Notes under the pieces: generated by a model | The model's input: the letters and a program-made list of their open reading frames with translations, nothing else | What the model was told of the DNA's origin: nothing | The model's database searches: none | Translations under genes and position numbers: made by a program | NCBI RefSeq assembly: GCF_900636515.1 | Contig: NZ_LR134287.1 | Span: forward strand, 248,001 to 312,000 | DNA from: Neisseria animalis | GTDB taxonomy: Bacteria > Pseudomonadota > Gammaproteobacteria > Burkholderiales > Neisseriaceae | Length of the DNA stretch: 64,000 nucleotides | Direction: 5' to 3' | Shown: positions 27,217 to 36,398 of the stretch, piece after piece | Layout: the number at the start of each line of letters is the position of its first letter | How positions within the stretch are numbered: the stretch's first letter is position 1

Positions 27217-27633
27217 ATGAAAAAAATAATTACATTGCTTTTATCTTTACCGGTAATCTGCTTTGCTGCCCCGATTGAGGACAATAATGCACTGATGAAC
27301 CGAGCAGTTGATGCGTTTTTTAAAACGTATAGAGAAGCAGGAATGCTGGGAGCTGCCAATGAGATTGGTAACTGCTACAAGAGTCGAAAAAAAGATAAGT
27401 TGTATTGTCTATATTTTGATTACACCGCCCGTATTTTTGATGCCCGAATGTCAGAGGCAATGAACTTTCCTGCAACGGAGTTTTTTGATGATGAGCGGTT
27501 TGCAGAGAGGACTATTTCTAAAGTTTATTTGCCCCGTGATGTATCAATGGATGAAGCGAATCAACATTTAAGTGAACTGTACGGAAAGTTAACACAAAAA
27601 ATTAGTGTGAAAATTTATACGTCGGTTCAATAA
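27217..27633 (+). CDS. AT-rich secreted protein of unknown function in the nuo operon
   Basis: 138 residues beginning with a clear signal peptide (MKKIITLLLSLPVICFA, cleaved before AP). The mature part has two cysteines (C53 and C64, GNCYKSRKKDKLYC) that could form a periplasmic disulfide. Base composition is much more AT-rich than the flanking nuoH and nuoI, which suggests recent acquisition. Ribosome site aggagaag. No family recognised. Confidence 0.8.
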   Translation: MKKIITLLLSLPVICFAAPIEDNNALMNRAVDAFFKTYREAGMLGAANEIGNCYKSRKKDKLYCLYFDYTARIFDARMSEAMNFPATEFFDDERFAERTISKVYLPRDVSMDEANQHLSELYGKLTQKISVKIYTSVQ

Positions 27634-27648
27634 GAAACGGAAGTTGGA

Positions 27649-28128
27649 ATGGCAAACCTAGTAAAAACCTTTCTGCTCGGCGAACTCGTCAAAGGCATGG
27701 GCGTGACGCTCAAAAACTTTTTCGCCCGCAAAGACACGATTTATTTCCCCGAAGAGAAAACGCCGCAATCGGTGCGTTTCCGCGGCCTGCACGCGCAGCG
27801 GCGGTATGCCAACGGCGAGGAACGCTGCATTGCCTGCAAGCTGTGCGAAGCGGTGTGTCCGGCGATGGCGATTAATATCGAAAGCGAAGAGCGTGAAGAC
27901 GGTACGCGCCGTACTACGCGCTACGACATTGATTTGACCAAGTGCATTTTCTGCGGTTTCTGCGAAGAAGCCTGTCCGACCGATGCGATTGTGGAAACCC
28001 ATATTTTCGAGTATCACGGCGAGAAAAAAGGCGATCTGCATATGACCAAACCGATTCTGCTGGCTATCGGCGATAAATACGAAGAAGAAATCGCCAAACG
28101 CAAAGCCGCTGATGCGCCGTATCGTTAA
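27649..28128 (+). CDS. nuoI: NADH-quinone oxidoreductase subunit I
   Basis: 159 residues with two [4Fe-4S] motifs: C60, C63, C66, C70 ([12 protein letters not shown]) and C99, C102, C105, C109 ([12 protein letters not shown]), the N6a/N6b clusters between NuoG and NuoB. Confidence 0.97.
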   Translation: MANLVKTFLLGELVKGMGVTLKNFFARKDTIYFPEEKTPQSVRFRGLHAQRRYANGEERCIACKLCEAVCPAMAINIESEEREDGTRRTTRYDIDLTKCIFCGFCEEACPTDAIVETHIFEYHGEKKGDLHMTKPILLAIGDKYEEEIAKRKAADAPYR

Positions 28129-28140
28129 GGGAGCGGGCAA

Positions 28141-28800
28141 ATGACTTTTTCTGCGATTTTATTTTATATTTTGGCCGCGATTGTGCTTTACGGTGCAGTC
28201 GGTACGGTGGTTTCGAAAAACCCGGTACACGCCGCCCTGCATCTGGTGCTGACTTTTTGCGTGAGCGCGATGATTTGGATGCTGATGCAGGCCGAGTTTC
28301 TCGGTCTGACTTTGGTGGTGGTGTACGTCGGTGCGGTGATGGTGCTTTTCCTGTTTGTGGTGATGATGCTGAATATCGACATCGAGGAAATGCGTGCGGG
28401 CTTTTGGCGGCATGCGCCGGTGGCCGGTATCGTCGGGGTATTGCTGGCAGTGGCGCTCATTCTGATTCTGGTTCATCCGAAGACGGACTTGGCGGCTTTC
28501 GGCCTGATGAAGGATGTTCCGGCCGACTACAACAATATCCGTGATTTGGGCCGTCAGATTTATACCACTTACTTCCTGCCGTTTGAATTGGCGGCGGTGC
28601 TGCTGCTCTTGGGTATGGTGGCGGCGATTGCGCTGGTGCACCGTAAAACCGTCAATCCGAAATACATTAATCCTGCCGACCAAGTGAAGGTCAATCCGAA
28701 CGAAGGCCGTCTGCGTTTGGTGAAAATGCAGCCGGCCAAACCCCAAGCCGAACCGGAGCTTTCAGACGGCCTCAAACAGGAAGGGGAGGGCAATACATGA
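28141..28800 (+). CDS. nuoJ: NADH-quinone oxidoreductase subunit J
   Basis: 219 residues with five transmembrane helices ([16 protein letters not shown] carries the pi-bulge helix 3) and a hydrophilic C-terminal tail of about 40 residues that contains a translated uptake sequence (LSDGL). Stop overlaps nuoK start (ATGA). Confidence 0.95.
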   Translation: MTFSAILFYILAAIVLYGAVGTVVSKNPVHAALHLVLTFCVSAMIWMLMQAEFLGLTLVVVYVGAVMVLFLFVVMMLNIDIEEMRAGFWRHAPVAGIVGVLLAVALILILVHPKTDLAAFGLMKDVPADYNNIRDLGRQIYTTYFLPFELAAVLLLLGMVAAIALVHRKTVNPKYINPADQVKVNPNEGRLRLVKMQPAKPQAEPELSDGLKQEGEGNT

Positions 28801-29102
28801 TTACTTTGACACATTATTTGGTGTTGGGCGCACTCCTTTTCGGCATCAGTGCGATGGGCATTTTTATGAACCGCAAAAATGTTTTGGTTCTGCTGATGTC
28901 GATTGAATTGATGCTGTTGGCCGTGAATTTCAACTTTATCGCGTTTTCGCAGCATTTGGGCGATACGGCCGGCCAGATTTTCGTGTTTTTCGTGTTGACC
29001 GTGGCTGCGGCGGAATCCGCCATCGGCTTGGCCATCATGGTATTGGTGTACCGTAACCGTCAAACCATCAACGTGGCCGATTTGGACAAACTCAAGGGCT
29101 GA
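28797..29102 (+). CDS. nuoK: NADH-quinone oxidoreductase subunit K
   Basis: 101 residues, three transmembrane helices of the MrpC type. The proton-path glutamates are in [14 protein letters not shown] and [10 protein letters not shown]. Overlaps nuoJ by 4 bp. Confidence 0.97.
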   Translation: MITLTHYLVLGALLFGISAMGIFMNRKNVLVLLMSIELMLLAVNFNFIAFSQHLGDTAGQIFVFFVLTVAAAESAIGLAIMVLVYRNRQTINVADLDKLKG

Positions 29103-29119
29103 TCGGGAGAATAAAAAGA

Positions 29120-31147
29120 ATGAACGATATGACTTTATATTTGACGATAGCCTTGGTGCCGCTGGCAGGATCCGTGCTGGCGGGTTTGTTCGGCAACAAA
29201 ATCGGCCGCGCCGGCGCGCATACGGTTACGATTTTGGGCGTGGCCGTATCGGCGGTATTGTCGGCTTATGTGCTGTGGGGCTTTATCAGCGGCACGCGTA
29301 CCAAGTTTGACGAAAATGTCTATACATGGCTCACCATGGGCGGCTTGGATTTTTCCGTCGGCTTTTTGGTGGACAGCCTGACCGCGATGATGATGGTGGT
29401 GGTGACTTTCGTGTCGCTGATGGTGCATATCTACACCATCGGTTATATGCACGATGAAAAAACCGGCTACCAACGCTTCTTCAGCTATATTTCCCTGTTT
29501 ACCTTCTCCATGCTGATGCTGGTGATGAGCAACAACTTTATCCAGCTCTTCTTCGGCTGGGAGGCGGTAGGATTGGTTTCGTATCTGCTGATCGGTTTCT
29601 ATTTCAAACGGGAGAGCGCGATTTTCGCCAACCTGAAAGCCTTCTTGATGAACCGCGTCGGCGACTTCGGCTTCCTGCTGGGCATCGGCTTGGTACTGGC
29701 GTATTTCGGCGGCAGTTTGCGCTATGCCGATGTGTTTGCCTATCTGCCGAATCTTCAGACGGCCACAATCCAATTATTCCCCGGTGCGGAATGGTCTTTG
29801 CTGACCGTAACCGCCATTTTGCTGTTTGTCGGCGCAATGGGTAAATCGGCACAATTTCCGCTGCACGCCTGGCTGCCGGATTCCATGGAAGGCCCGACAC
29901 CGATTTCCGCATTGATTCACGCGGCAACCATGGTAACAGCAGGCCTGTTTATGGTATCGCGTATGTCGCCGATTTACGAAATGAGCGATACCGCCCTGAG
30001 CTTTATCATGGTGGTCGGTGCCATTACCGCGCTGTTTATGGGCTTTTTGGGCGTGATTCAAAACGACATCAAGCGCGTGGTGGCGTACTCTACGTTATCG
30101 CAACTAGGTTACATGACCGTGGCACTGGGCGCGTCTGCCTACTCCGTCGCCATGTTCCATGTGATGACCCACGCTTTCTTTAAAGCCCTGCTGTTCTTGG
30201 CTGCGGGCAGTGCCATTATCGGCATGCACCACGACCAAGACATGCGCCGCATGGGTAATCTGAAAAAATACATGCCGATTACATGGCTGACCATGCTGCT
30301 GGGTAATCTTGCCCTGATCGGTACGCCGTTTTTCTCCGGTTTTTATTCCAAAGATTCGATTATCGAAGCAGCGCACGCCAGCACGCTCCCGGGCAGCGGC
30401 TTTGCCTACTTTGCCGTACTTGCCAGCGTATTCGTGACCGCGTTTTACGCCTTCCGTCAATATTTTATGGTGTTCCACGGCGAAGAGAAATGGCGCAAGC
30501 TGCCTGAGCACCACGACGGCCGTCACGGCGGTGAAGAGCATCACGGCTTGGGTAAAAACGACAATCCGCACGAAAGCCCGCCGGTGGTTACCCTGCCGCT
30601 GGTTCTGCTGGCCGTTCCTTCCGTGATTATCGGCTATATCGCCATTGAACCCATGCTTTACGGCGACTTCTTCAAAGACGTGATTTTTGTGAATGCCGCC
30701 GCGCATCCGACTATGGAAATCATGCGTGAGGAATTCCACGGGCCGCTGGCCATGGTGGCGCACAGCTTCTCCACGCCGGTGCTGTATCTGGCGGTTGCCG
30801 GTGTCGTTGCCGCGTGGTTCCTGTATGTGAAAGCACCGCACCTGCCGGCCAAAATTGCCGCCGCGTTCAGCCCCGTGTATAAGCTTTTGGACAACAAATA
30901 CTTCATCGATGCGGTTTACTTCAATGTCTTTGCCAAAGGTTCGCAGGCATTGGGACGCTTCTTTTGGAAAGTCGGCGACGTGGCCGTTATCGACAACGGT
31001 ATCGTCAACAACTCCGCCAAGCTGGTCGGCTCCTTGGCCGCCCAAGTACGCAAAATGCAGACCGGCTTTATCTATACCTATGCCGCCGCCATGGTGTTCG
31101 GCGTATTGGTACTGATCGGCATGACCTTCTGGGGGCTGTTTGCCTAA
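29120..31147 (+). CDS. nuoL: NADH-quinone oxidoreductase subunit L
   Basis: 675 residues, the distal antiporter-like proton pump with the long lateral helix at the C-terminus. LFFGWEAVGLVSYLLIGFYF contains the key glutamate, GKSAQFPLHAWLPDSMEGPTPISALIHAATMVTAG the key lysine and channel histidines. A histidine-rich loop (EHHDGRHGGEEHHGLGKND, about 463-482) could bind metal; such loops are common in NuoL. Confidence 0.97.
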   Translation: MNDMTLYLTIALVPLAGSVLAGLFGNKIGRAGAHTVTILGVAVSAVLSAYVLWGFISGTRTKFDENVYTWLTMGGLDFSVGFLVDSLTAMMMVVVTFVSLMVHIYTIGYMHDEKTGYQRFFSYISLFTFSMLMLVMSNNFIQLFFGWEAVGLVSYLLIGFYFKRESAIFANLKAFLMNRVGDFGFLLGIGLVLAYFGGSLRYADVFAYLPNLQTATIQLFPGAEWSLLTVTAILLFVGAMGKSAQFPLHAWLPDSMEGPTPISALIHAATMVTAGLFMVSRMSPIYEMSDTALSFIMVVGAITALFMGFLGVIQNDIKRVVAYSTLSQLGYMTVALGASAYSVAMFHVMTHAFFKALLFLAAGSAIIGMHHDQDMRRMGNLKKYMPITWLTMLLGNLALIGTPFFSGFYSKDSIIEAAHASTLPGSGFAYFAVLASVFVTAFYAFRQYFMVFHGEEKWRKLPEHHDGRHGGEEHHGLGKNDNPHESPPVVTLPLVLLAVPSVIIGYIAIEPMLYGDFFKDVIFVNAAAHPTMEIMREEFHGPLAMVAHSFSTPVLYLAVAGVVAAWFLYVKAPHLPAKIAAAFSPVYKLLDNKYFIDAVYFNVFAKGSQALGRFFWKVGDVAVIDNGIVNNSAKLVGSLAAQVRKMQTGFIYTYAAAMVFGVLVLIGMTFWGLFA

Positions 31148-31150
31148 AAG

Positions 31151-31196
31151 CATTTTACAGACGGCCTCTGCTACCCGAAGGCCGTCTGTAAAAACA
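31151..31196 (+). terminator. Inverted uptake-sequence pair between nuoL and nuoM
   Basis: ttttacagacggcct and aggccgtctgtaaaa face each other with a 14-bp loop in the 74-bp nuoL-nuoM gap. In form it is a terminator, but inside the operon, so it is more likely an attenuator or mRNA processing/stability element. Confidence 0.55.
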
Positions 31197-31221
31197 CAAT
31201 TCAATATTCGGATGATGAATT

Positions 31222-32718
31222 ATGTCAGATAACTTACTGAGCTTAGCAATATGGGTGCCGATTGTATCGGGCCTGCTGGTGCTGGCTACCGGCAACGACA
31301 GCCGCGCACCTTTGGCGCGGGTGCTTGCGCTAATCGGCGCATTGGCGGGCTTTTTGGTCACGCTGCCCCTCTTTACCCGGTTTGACCGTTTGAGCGGCGG
31401 CTACCAATTTACCGAGTTTCACGAGTGGATTCCGCTCCTGAAAATCAACTACGCGCTCGGCGTGGACGGTATTTCGGTATTGTTCATTATTTTGAACGCG
31501 TTTGTCACCGTGATGGTGGTGGCGGCAGGCTGGGAAGTGATTCGGAAGAAAACCGCGCAATATATGGCGGCTTTCCTGATTATGTCCGGTTTGATTAACG
31601 GCGCGTTTGCCGCACAGGATGCCTTGCTGTTTTATGTGTTCTTCGAGGGTATGCTGATTCCGCTTTATCTGATTATCGGCGTATGGGGCGGCCCGCGCCG
31701 CGTTTATGCGTCGGTCAAGCTGTTTCTTTATACCTTGTTCGGCTCGCTGCTGATGCTGGTGGCACTGGTATACCTGTCGTATCAGGCCGGCGGCAGCTTT
31801 TCGATTGTGGATTTCCAAAACATCAAACACATTCCGTTGGGCGTGCAGCAATTATTGTTTGCGGCGTTTTTCCTGTCGTTTGCGGTGAAAGTGCCGATGT
31901 TTCCGGTACACACTTGGCTGCCGGACGCGCACGTTGAGGCTCCGACCGGCGGTTCGATGGTTTTGGCCGCGATTACGCTGAAACTCGGCGCATACGGCTT
32001 CCTGCGCTTTATCCTGCCGATTGTGCCCGACGCATCGCGCTACTTCGCGCCGGCCGTCATCGTATTAAGCCTGATTGCCGTGATTTACATCGGCATGGTG
32101 GCATTGGTGCAAACCGACATGAAAAAGCTGGTGGCTTATTCCTCCATCAGCCACATGGGGTTCGTGACTTTGGGCATGTTCCTGTTTTTAGACGGCAGTC
32201 TGAACGATTGGGCGTTGAAAGGCGCGATTATCCAAATGATTTCGCACGGTTTCGTTTCCGCCGCCATGTTTATGTGTATCGGCGTGATGTATGACCGGCT
32301 GCACTCGCGCAATATTGCCGACTACGGCGGTGTGGTCAACGTGATGCCGAAATTCGCCGCTTTTATGATGCTCTTCGGTATGGCCAATGCCGGTTTGCCC
32401 GCAACATCAGGCTTTGTCGGCGAATTTATGGTGATTATGGGCGCGGTGGAAGTGAATTTCTGGATTGGCGCATTGGCTGCGCTGACGCTGATTTACGGCG
32501 CATCTTATACTTTGTGGATGTACAAACGCGTGATTTTCGGCGCGGTGTCCAATCCGCATGTCGGCGAAATGAAAGACATCAATTGCCGCGAATTTGCCGT
32601 TTTGGCGGTTTTGGCGGCAGCCGTATTGGGCATGGGCCTGTACCCCCAAGCCTTTATCGAAGTGGTGCATCAGGCGGCAAACGATCTGATTGCCCAAGTG
32701 GCGCAAAGCAAGATTTGA
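31222..32718 (+). CDS. nuoM: NADH-quinone oxidoreductase subunit M
   Basis: 498 residues, antiporter-like pump subunit: FYVFFEGMLIPLYLIIGVWG holds the conserved glutamate, VKVPMFPVHTWLPDAHVEAPTGGSMVLAAITLKLGAYG the channel lysine and histidine. Followed 9 bp later by nuoN. Confidence 0.97.
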   Translation: MSDNLLSLAIWVPIVSGLLVLATGNDSRAPLARVLALIGALAGFLVTLPLFTRFDRLSGGYQFTEFHEWIPLLKINYALGVDGISVLFIILNAFVTVMVVAAGWEVIRKKTAQYMAAFLIMSGLINGAFAAQDALLFYVFFEGMLIPLYLIIGVWGGPRRVYASVKLFLYTLFGSLLMLVALVYLSYQAGGSFSIVDFQNIKHIPLGVQQLLFAAFFLSFAVKVPMFPVHTWLPDAHVEAPTGGSMVLAAITLKLGAYGFLRFILPIVPDASRYFAPAVIVLSLIAVIYIGMVALVQTDMKKLVAYSSISHMGFVTLGMFLFLDGSLNDWALKGAIIQMISHGFVSAAMFMCIGVMYDRLHSRNIADYGGVVNVMPKFAAFMMLFGMANAGLPATSGFVGEFMVIMGAVEVNFWIGALAALTLIYGASYTLWMYKRVIFGAVSNPHVGEMKDINCREFAVLAVLAAAVLGMGLYPQAFIEVVHQAANDLIAQVAQSKI

Positions 32719-32727
32719 GGTGTGCGA

Positions 32728-34170
32728 ATGAACTGGACTGATTTGAATTTAATTCCCGCTATGCCTGAAATCGTGCTGCTGGCGTTATTGAGCGTGATTT
32801 TGCTGGCCGACTTGTGGATTAGCGACAGCAAGCGTTACCTCACCCACACCATGAGCCTGCTGGCGGTGGCCGTGGTAACGCTGACCCAGCTTGCCGTATG
32901 GGAGCAGGGCAGCGTGTCGGCTTTCAACGGCATGTATATTGCAGACGGCATGTCGCGTCTGGCGAAACTGGTGCTGTATGCGCTGACTTTCGGCCTGTTT
33001 GTTTACAGCAAGCCGTATAACCGGGCGCGCAATATGTTTAACGGCGAATTTTACACCTTGTCGCTGTTTGCCCTGTTGGGCATGAGCGTGATGGTGAGCG
33101 CGGTGCATTTTCTGACCGCCTATATCGGTTTGGAACTGCTGTCGCTGGCACTCTACGCCATGATTGCCTTGCGCCGCGATTCGGCGCGCGCGGCCGAAGC
33201 GGCTCTGAAATATTTCGTGCTCGGCGCATTGGCCTCGGGCTTGCTGCTTTACGGTATTTCCATGGTATACGGCGCAACCGGCTCGTTGGAATTCGCCACC
33301 GTATTGGCAACCGCTTTCGACGAGCAATCCAACGAATGGCTGCTGAAACTCGGCTTGGTGTTTATCGTTGTTGCCGTGGCATTCAAACTCGGAGCCGTAC
33401 CCTTCCACATGTGGGTGCCCGATGTGTACCACGGCGCACCGATGTCCGTTACCGCCATGGTCGGCACCGCCCCGAAAATCGCCGCTGTTGTCTTTGCCTT
33501 CCGCATTTTGGTAACCGGCTTGGGCACAACCTTTGAAGACTGGTCGCCGATGTTGGCTGTTTTGGCCGTGGCTTCCCTGATTGTCGGCAACCTTGCCGCC
33601 ATCATGCAGACCAATGTCAAGCGCATGCTGGCCTATTCCACCATCTCCCATATGGGCTTTATCCTGCTGGCGTTTATGGCGGGTGCCGTCGGTTTTGCCG
33701 CCGGCCTGTATTACGCCATTACCTACGCCATTATGGGCGCGGTCGGCTTCGGCGTATTGATGGTATTGTCAACCGAAACCGTCGAATGCGAAGAAATCAG
33801 CGATTTGGCCGGTTTGAACCAACGCCATTCCTGGTATGCGTTTTTAATGCTGCTGGCGATGTTCTCAATGGCAGGCATTCCGCCGCTGATGGGCTTCTAC
33901 GCCAAGTTCGGCGTGATTAAAGCCTTACTGTCGCAAGGTCATGTATGGTTGTCGGTATTTGCCGTCGTAATGTCGCTGATTGGCGCGTTTTACTACCTGC
34001 GCGTCGTCAAAGCCATGTACTTCGACGATGCCGGACACGACCGGCCGGTCGGCGGCAACTACGCCGTCAAGTTTGCCCTGAGCGTCAACGCCCTGTTGCT
34101 GGTTTTGTGGGGCGTGATGCCGCAAACCGTTATCGACTGGTGCGCGGCGGCGTTGAACAACACCTTGTAA
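32728..34170 (+). CDS. nuoN: NADH-quinone oxidoreductase subunit N
   Basis: 480 residues, the third antiporter-like subunit and last gene of the operon. Conserved: FLTAYIGLELLSLALYAMIAL and FKLGAVPFHMWVPDVYHGAPMSVTAMVGTAPKIAA. ATG at 32728 is preceded by gaggtg; the in-frame GTG two codons earlier is less likely. Confidence 0.97.
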   Translation: MNWTDLNLIPAMPEIVLLALLSVILLADLWISDSKRYLTHTMSLLAVAVVTLTQLAVWEQGSVSAFNGMYIADGMSRLAKLVLYALTFGLFVYSKPYNRARNMFNGEFYTLSLFALLGMSVMVSAVHFLTAYIGLELLSLALYAMIALRRDSARAAEAALKYFVLGALASGLLLYGISMVYGATGSLEFATVLATAFDEQSNEWLLKLGLVFIVVAVAFKLGAVPFHMWVPDVYHGAPMSVTAMVGTAPKIAAVVFAFRILVTGLGTTFEDWSPMLAVLAVASLIVGNLAAIMQTNVKRMLAYSTISHMGFILLAFMAGAVGFAAGLYYAITYAIMGAVGFGVLMVLSTETVECEEISDLAGLNQRHSWYAFLMLLAMFSMAGIPPLMGFYAKFGVIKALLSQGHVWLSVFAVVMSLIGAFYYLRVVKAMYFDDAGHDRPVGGNYAVKFALSVNALLLVLWGVMPQTVIDWCAAALNNTL

Positions 34171-34179
34171 GTTCCGCCA

Positions 34180-34221
34180 AAGCAGACGGCAGCCCCCACA
34201 AAGGCTGCCGTCTGCTTTTTA
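34180..34221 (+). terminator. Terminator of the nuo operon
   Basis: A perfect 15-bp stem (aagcagacggcagcc / ggctgccgtctgctt) followed by T-run. It extends the uptake-sequence core by extra paired bases, unlike the standard DUS pair. Confidence 0.88.
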
Positions 34222-34273
34222 AGCAGGACATAAGAAGATTTGAACGGTTTTAGCCGCATGATATAATTTACGG

Positions 34274-34408
34274 CTATTGGACACAGAATGATACGCCCTC
34301 TCCGCGCCTTGCTTAAAAAGGAGCGGGTTGAACGGCCGAAGCAGCAAGTTTGCCGCTCCGCATTGCCGGCAGTTTCGCTGCTTTGTATCATTCCGTGTAA
34401 TCCGACTG
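34274..34408. mobile_element. Correia-related element, older subfamily
   Basis: Inverted ends ggacacagaatgatac and gtatcattccgtgtaatcc enclose CREE-like text (tccgcgccttgcttaa, ttgccgctccgc, gtttcgctgcttt). About 135 bp. It fills the interval between the nuo terminator and the acyltransferase gene, and could provide its promoter. Confidence 0.6.
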
Positions 34409-34472
34409 TCCGAACAGTTATTTGATTATGCAGACGGCCTTGCCGCACAAACCGCCTGATGGGAAACAAAAC

Positions 34473-35225
34473 ATGACCGAATCCGCCCGTTTCAATACCA
34501 ACGGCCCAAAAATCGGCTTAAGTGTCCGACTTGCTGAAACTCCGCAAGAAATTGAAGCCGCGCAACGCCTGCGCTATCGGGTATTTGCCGAAGAACTCGG
34601 TGCCGACATCCAAAGCGAAGACGGGCGGGATACCGATCGTTACGATGAGCATTGCAGCCACCTGTTGGCTTTTGATGAGGCAACAGGGGAAATCATCGGT
34701 TGTTACCGTTTGTTGACGGCAGAGGGCGCACAAAAAGTCGGCGGCTGGTACAGTGCCGGAGAGTTTGACTTATCGCCCTTGGCAGACATATTGCCGCAGA
34801 CTGTCGAGCTGGGCAGAGCCTGTATCCACCCGGATTACCGCCACGGCGGGTTGATTATGCTGTTGTGGACAGGTCTGATGAAGTTTATGAAAGAGCACAA
34901 CCTGCGTTTTATGATTGGCTGCGGCAGCATCAGCACCGCCGACGGAGGCCATGAAGCAGCAGGGCTGTACCACGTTTTGAAACAAAAATACCTCGCGCCC
35001 GAACAATGGCGCGTTACCCCGCTCAATCCGATGAAATGGGGCGAACTCACGCCGGCAGAAAAACCGGAATGCCCGGCGTTGATTAAAGGCTATCTGAAAG
35101 CCGGCGCATGGTTTTGCGGCGAGCCTTGTGTGGACGAAGCCTTTAATTGTGCCGATATTCTGATTATGATGGACATCTCGCAACTCAGCGACCGTTACCT
35201 GCAACGATTTGCCCCCACTATTTGA
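34473..35225 (+). CDS. GNAT-type N-acyltransferase, OlsB/hemolysin-like
   Basis: 250 residues of the Acetyltransf_5/OlsB type: EIEAAQRLRYRVFAEELGA near the start, CSHLLAFDEATGEIIGCYRLL, VELGRACIHPDYRHGGLIMLLWTGL, and FMIGCGSIS..DGGHEAAGLYHVLKQKYLAPEQWRV. Family members attach hydroxyacyl chains from ACP to an amino group, classically ornithine. The gene is followed by a PlsC-like acyltransferase, the arrangement of olsB-olsA. Whether this species makes ornithine or related aminolipids is not shown. ATG at 34473 chosen over an upstream start lying in uptake-sequence DNA. Confidence 0.82.
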   Translation: MTESARFNTNGPKIGLSVRLAETPQEIEAAQRLRYRVFAEELGADIQSEDGRDTDRYDEHCSHLLAFDEATGEIIGCYRLLTAEGAQKVGGWYSAGEFDLSPLADILPQTVELGRACIHPDYRHGGLIMLLWTGLMKFMKEHNLRFMIGCGSISTADGGHEAAGLYHVLKQKYLAPEQWRVTPLNPMKWGELTPAEKPECPALIKGYLKAGAWFCGEPCVDEAFNCADILIMMDISQLSDRYLQRFAPTI

Positions 35226-35430
35226 CGCGTGTCTGTTTTCACGTTACACAGTGATGCTGCCGTCTGCTGCACATGATGCAACGGCGGCATAACCGATTTT
35301 CCGAACACCAATCCATCTATAATCGTTCCGTCGGTTTGCTGCGGCGTTCCCGCATCTTGCAGCGCACGGAACGGTGGCAATATAAACCGAACAAAAGCCG
35401 TATTTTACAGACGGCATAACAGCCTGTCCC

Positions 35431-36177
35431 ATGACCATATTACGCCTGACTTACCGCTTGATATTGATAGCCGTCTGCATTTTTTACGGCATGGCGGAAA
35501 TGTTTTTCCTGTTTCCTGTCTATTCCAAACAGCGTAAACTGCGCGCCATACAACTTTGGTCGCGTCGGGTGCTGGCTGCCTGCGGTATGGAGCTGTCTGT
35601 TTACGGCACGCTGCCGTCTCAGGGTGTCGGCAGCATGATTATCGCCAACCATATCTCATGGCTCGACATCATGGCGGTTAATGCAGCCTTCCCCAACCGT
35701 TTCGTTGCCAAAGACGACGTTGCCAAATGGCCGTTGGTCGGCTATCTCGCCACCCAAGCACAAACCGTTTATGTTGCCCGCAACAAAGGCAGCAGCGGCA
35801 ACAGCGATAAGCTGCGTACCGTAACCGACGCGCTGAAAAACGGCGATACCGTTACCCTGTTTCCAGAGGGAACGAGTTCCGAAGGGCGCAGTATACTGCC
35901 TTTCAAAACCAGCTTTTTCCAAGCCGCATTTGAGGCGCGGACACCCTTGATACCCGTTCTCTGCCGTTATCCTAATCCCGACGGCAGCAGTCCCAATCCG
36001 GCCGCCGCTTACTATGGCGACATCAGTTTGGTGCAGTCGATCAAAATGATTTGCAGCCGGCGAAGCAGCAAGGTCGAACTGCATTTTCTGCCGCCCGTCC
36101 TGCCGGAAGGAGACCGCCGGCAATGCGCCCAAGCTGTCCGAACCGCGTTGGAGCGCAAACAGCGCGCATTGGGCTGA
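35431..36177 (+). CDS. 1-acyl-sn-glycerol-3-phosphate acyltransferase family (PlsC/NlaA/OlsA-like)
   Basis: 248 residues. An N-terminal membrane segment (about 8-30) is followed by the acyltransferase motifs N73-H74-ISWL-D79 (HX4D), FVAKDDVAKWPLVGYLA, and FPEGTSS at 144-150. It transfers an acyl chain to lysophosphatidic acid or, given the OlsB-like neighbour, to a lyso-aminolipid. 205 bp separate it from the GNAT gene; that gap holds partial uptake sequences only. Confidence 0.85.
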   Translation: MTILRLTYRLILIAVCIFYGMAEMFFLFPVYSKQRKLRAIQLWSRRVLAACGMELSVYGTLPSQGVGSMIIANHISWLDIMAVNAAFPNRFVAKDDVAKWPLVGYLATQAQTVYVARNKGSSGNSDKLRTVTDALKNGDTVTLFPEGTSSEGRSILPFKTSFFQAAFEARTPLIPVLCRYPNPDGSSPNPAAAYYGDISLVQSIKMICSRRSSKVELHFLPPVLPEGDRRQCAQAVRTALERKQRALG

Positions 36178-36186
36178 AACATACAC

Positions 36187-36233
36187 GAAAGGCCGTCTGC
36201 AAAATACCCCGTGGTTTTGCAGACGGCCTTTTC
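36187..36233 (+). terminator. DUS inverted-repeat terminator
   Basis: gaaaggccgtctgcaaaa and ttttgcagacggcctttt stem, 10 bp after the PlsC-like stop. Confidence 0.83.
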
Positions 36234-36398
36234 AGTATTCAGACCGAAACACGGCATATTTTATCGCTACACAGCCCAAGATGTTGTGTATGGTTCTTTT
36301 CGGAATCTGACCCAACTCAAAAATATCACTAAAATAAAAACCGAGGGTATGACATTGAGTTAAAATATCGTACTTCACAGACCGAAAACGGAGCAAAT

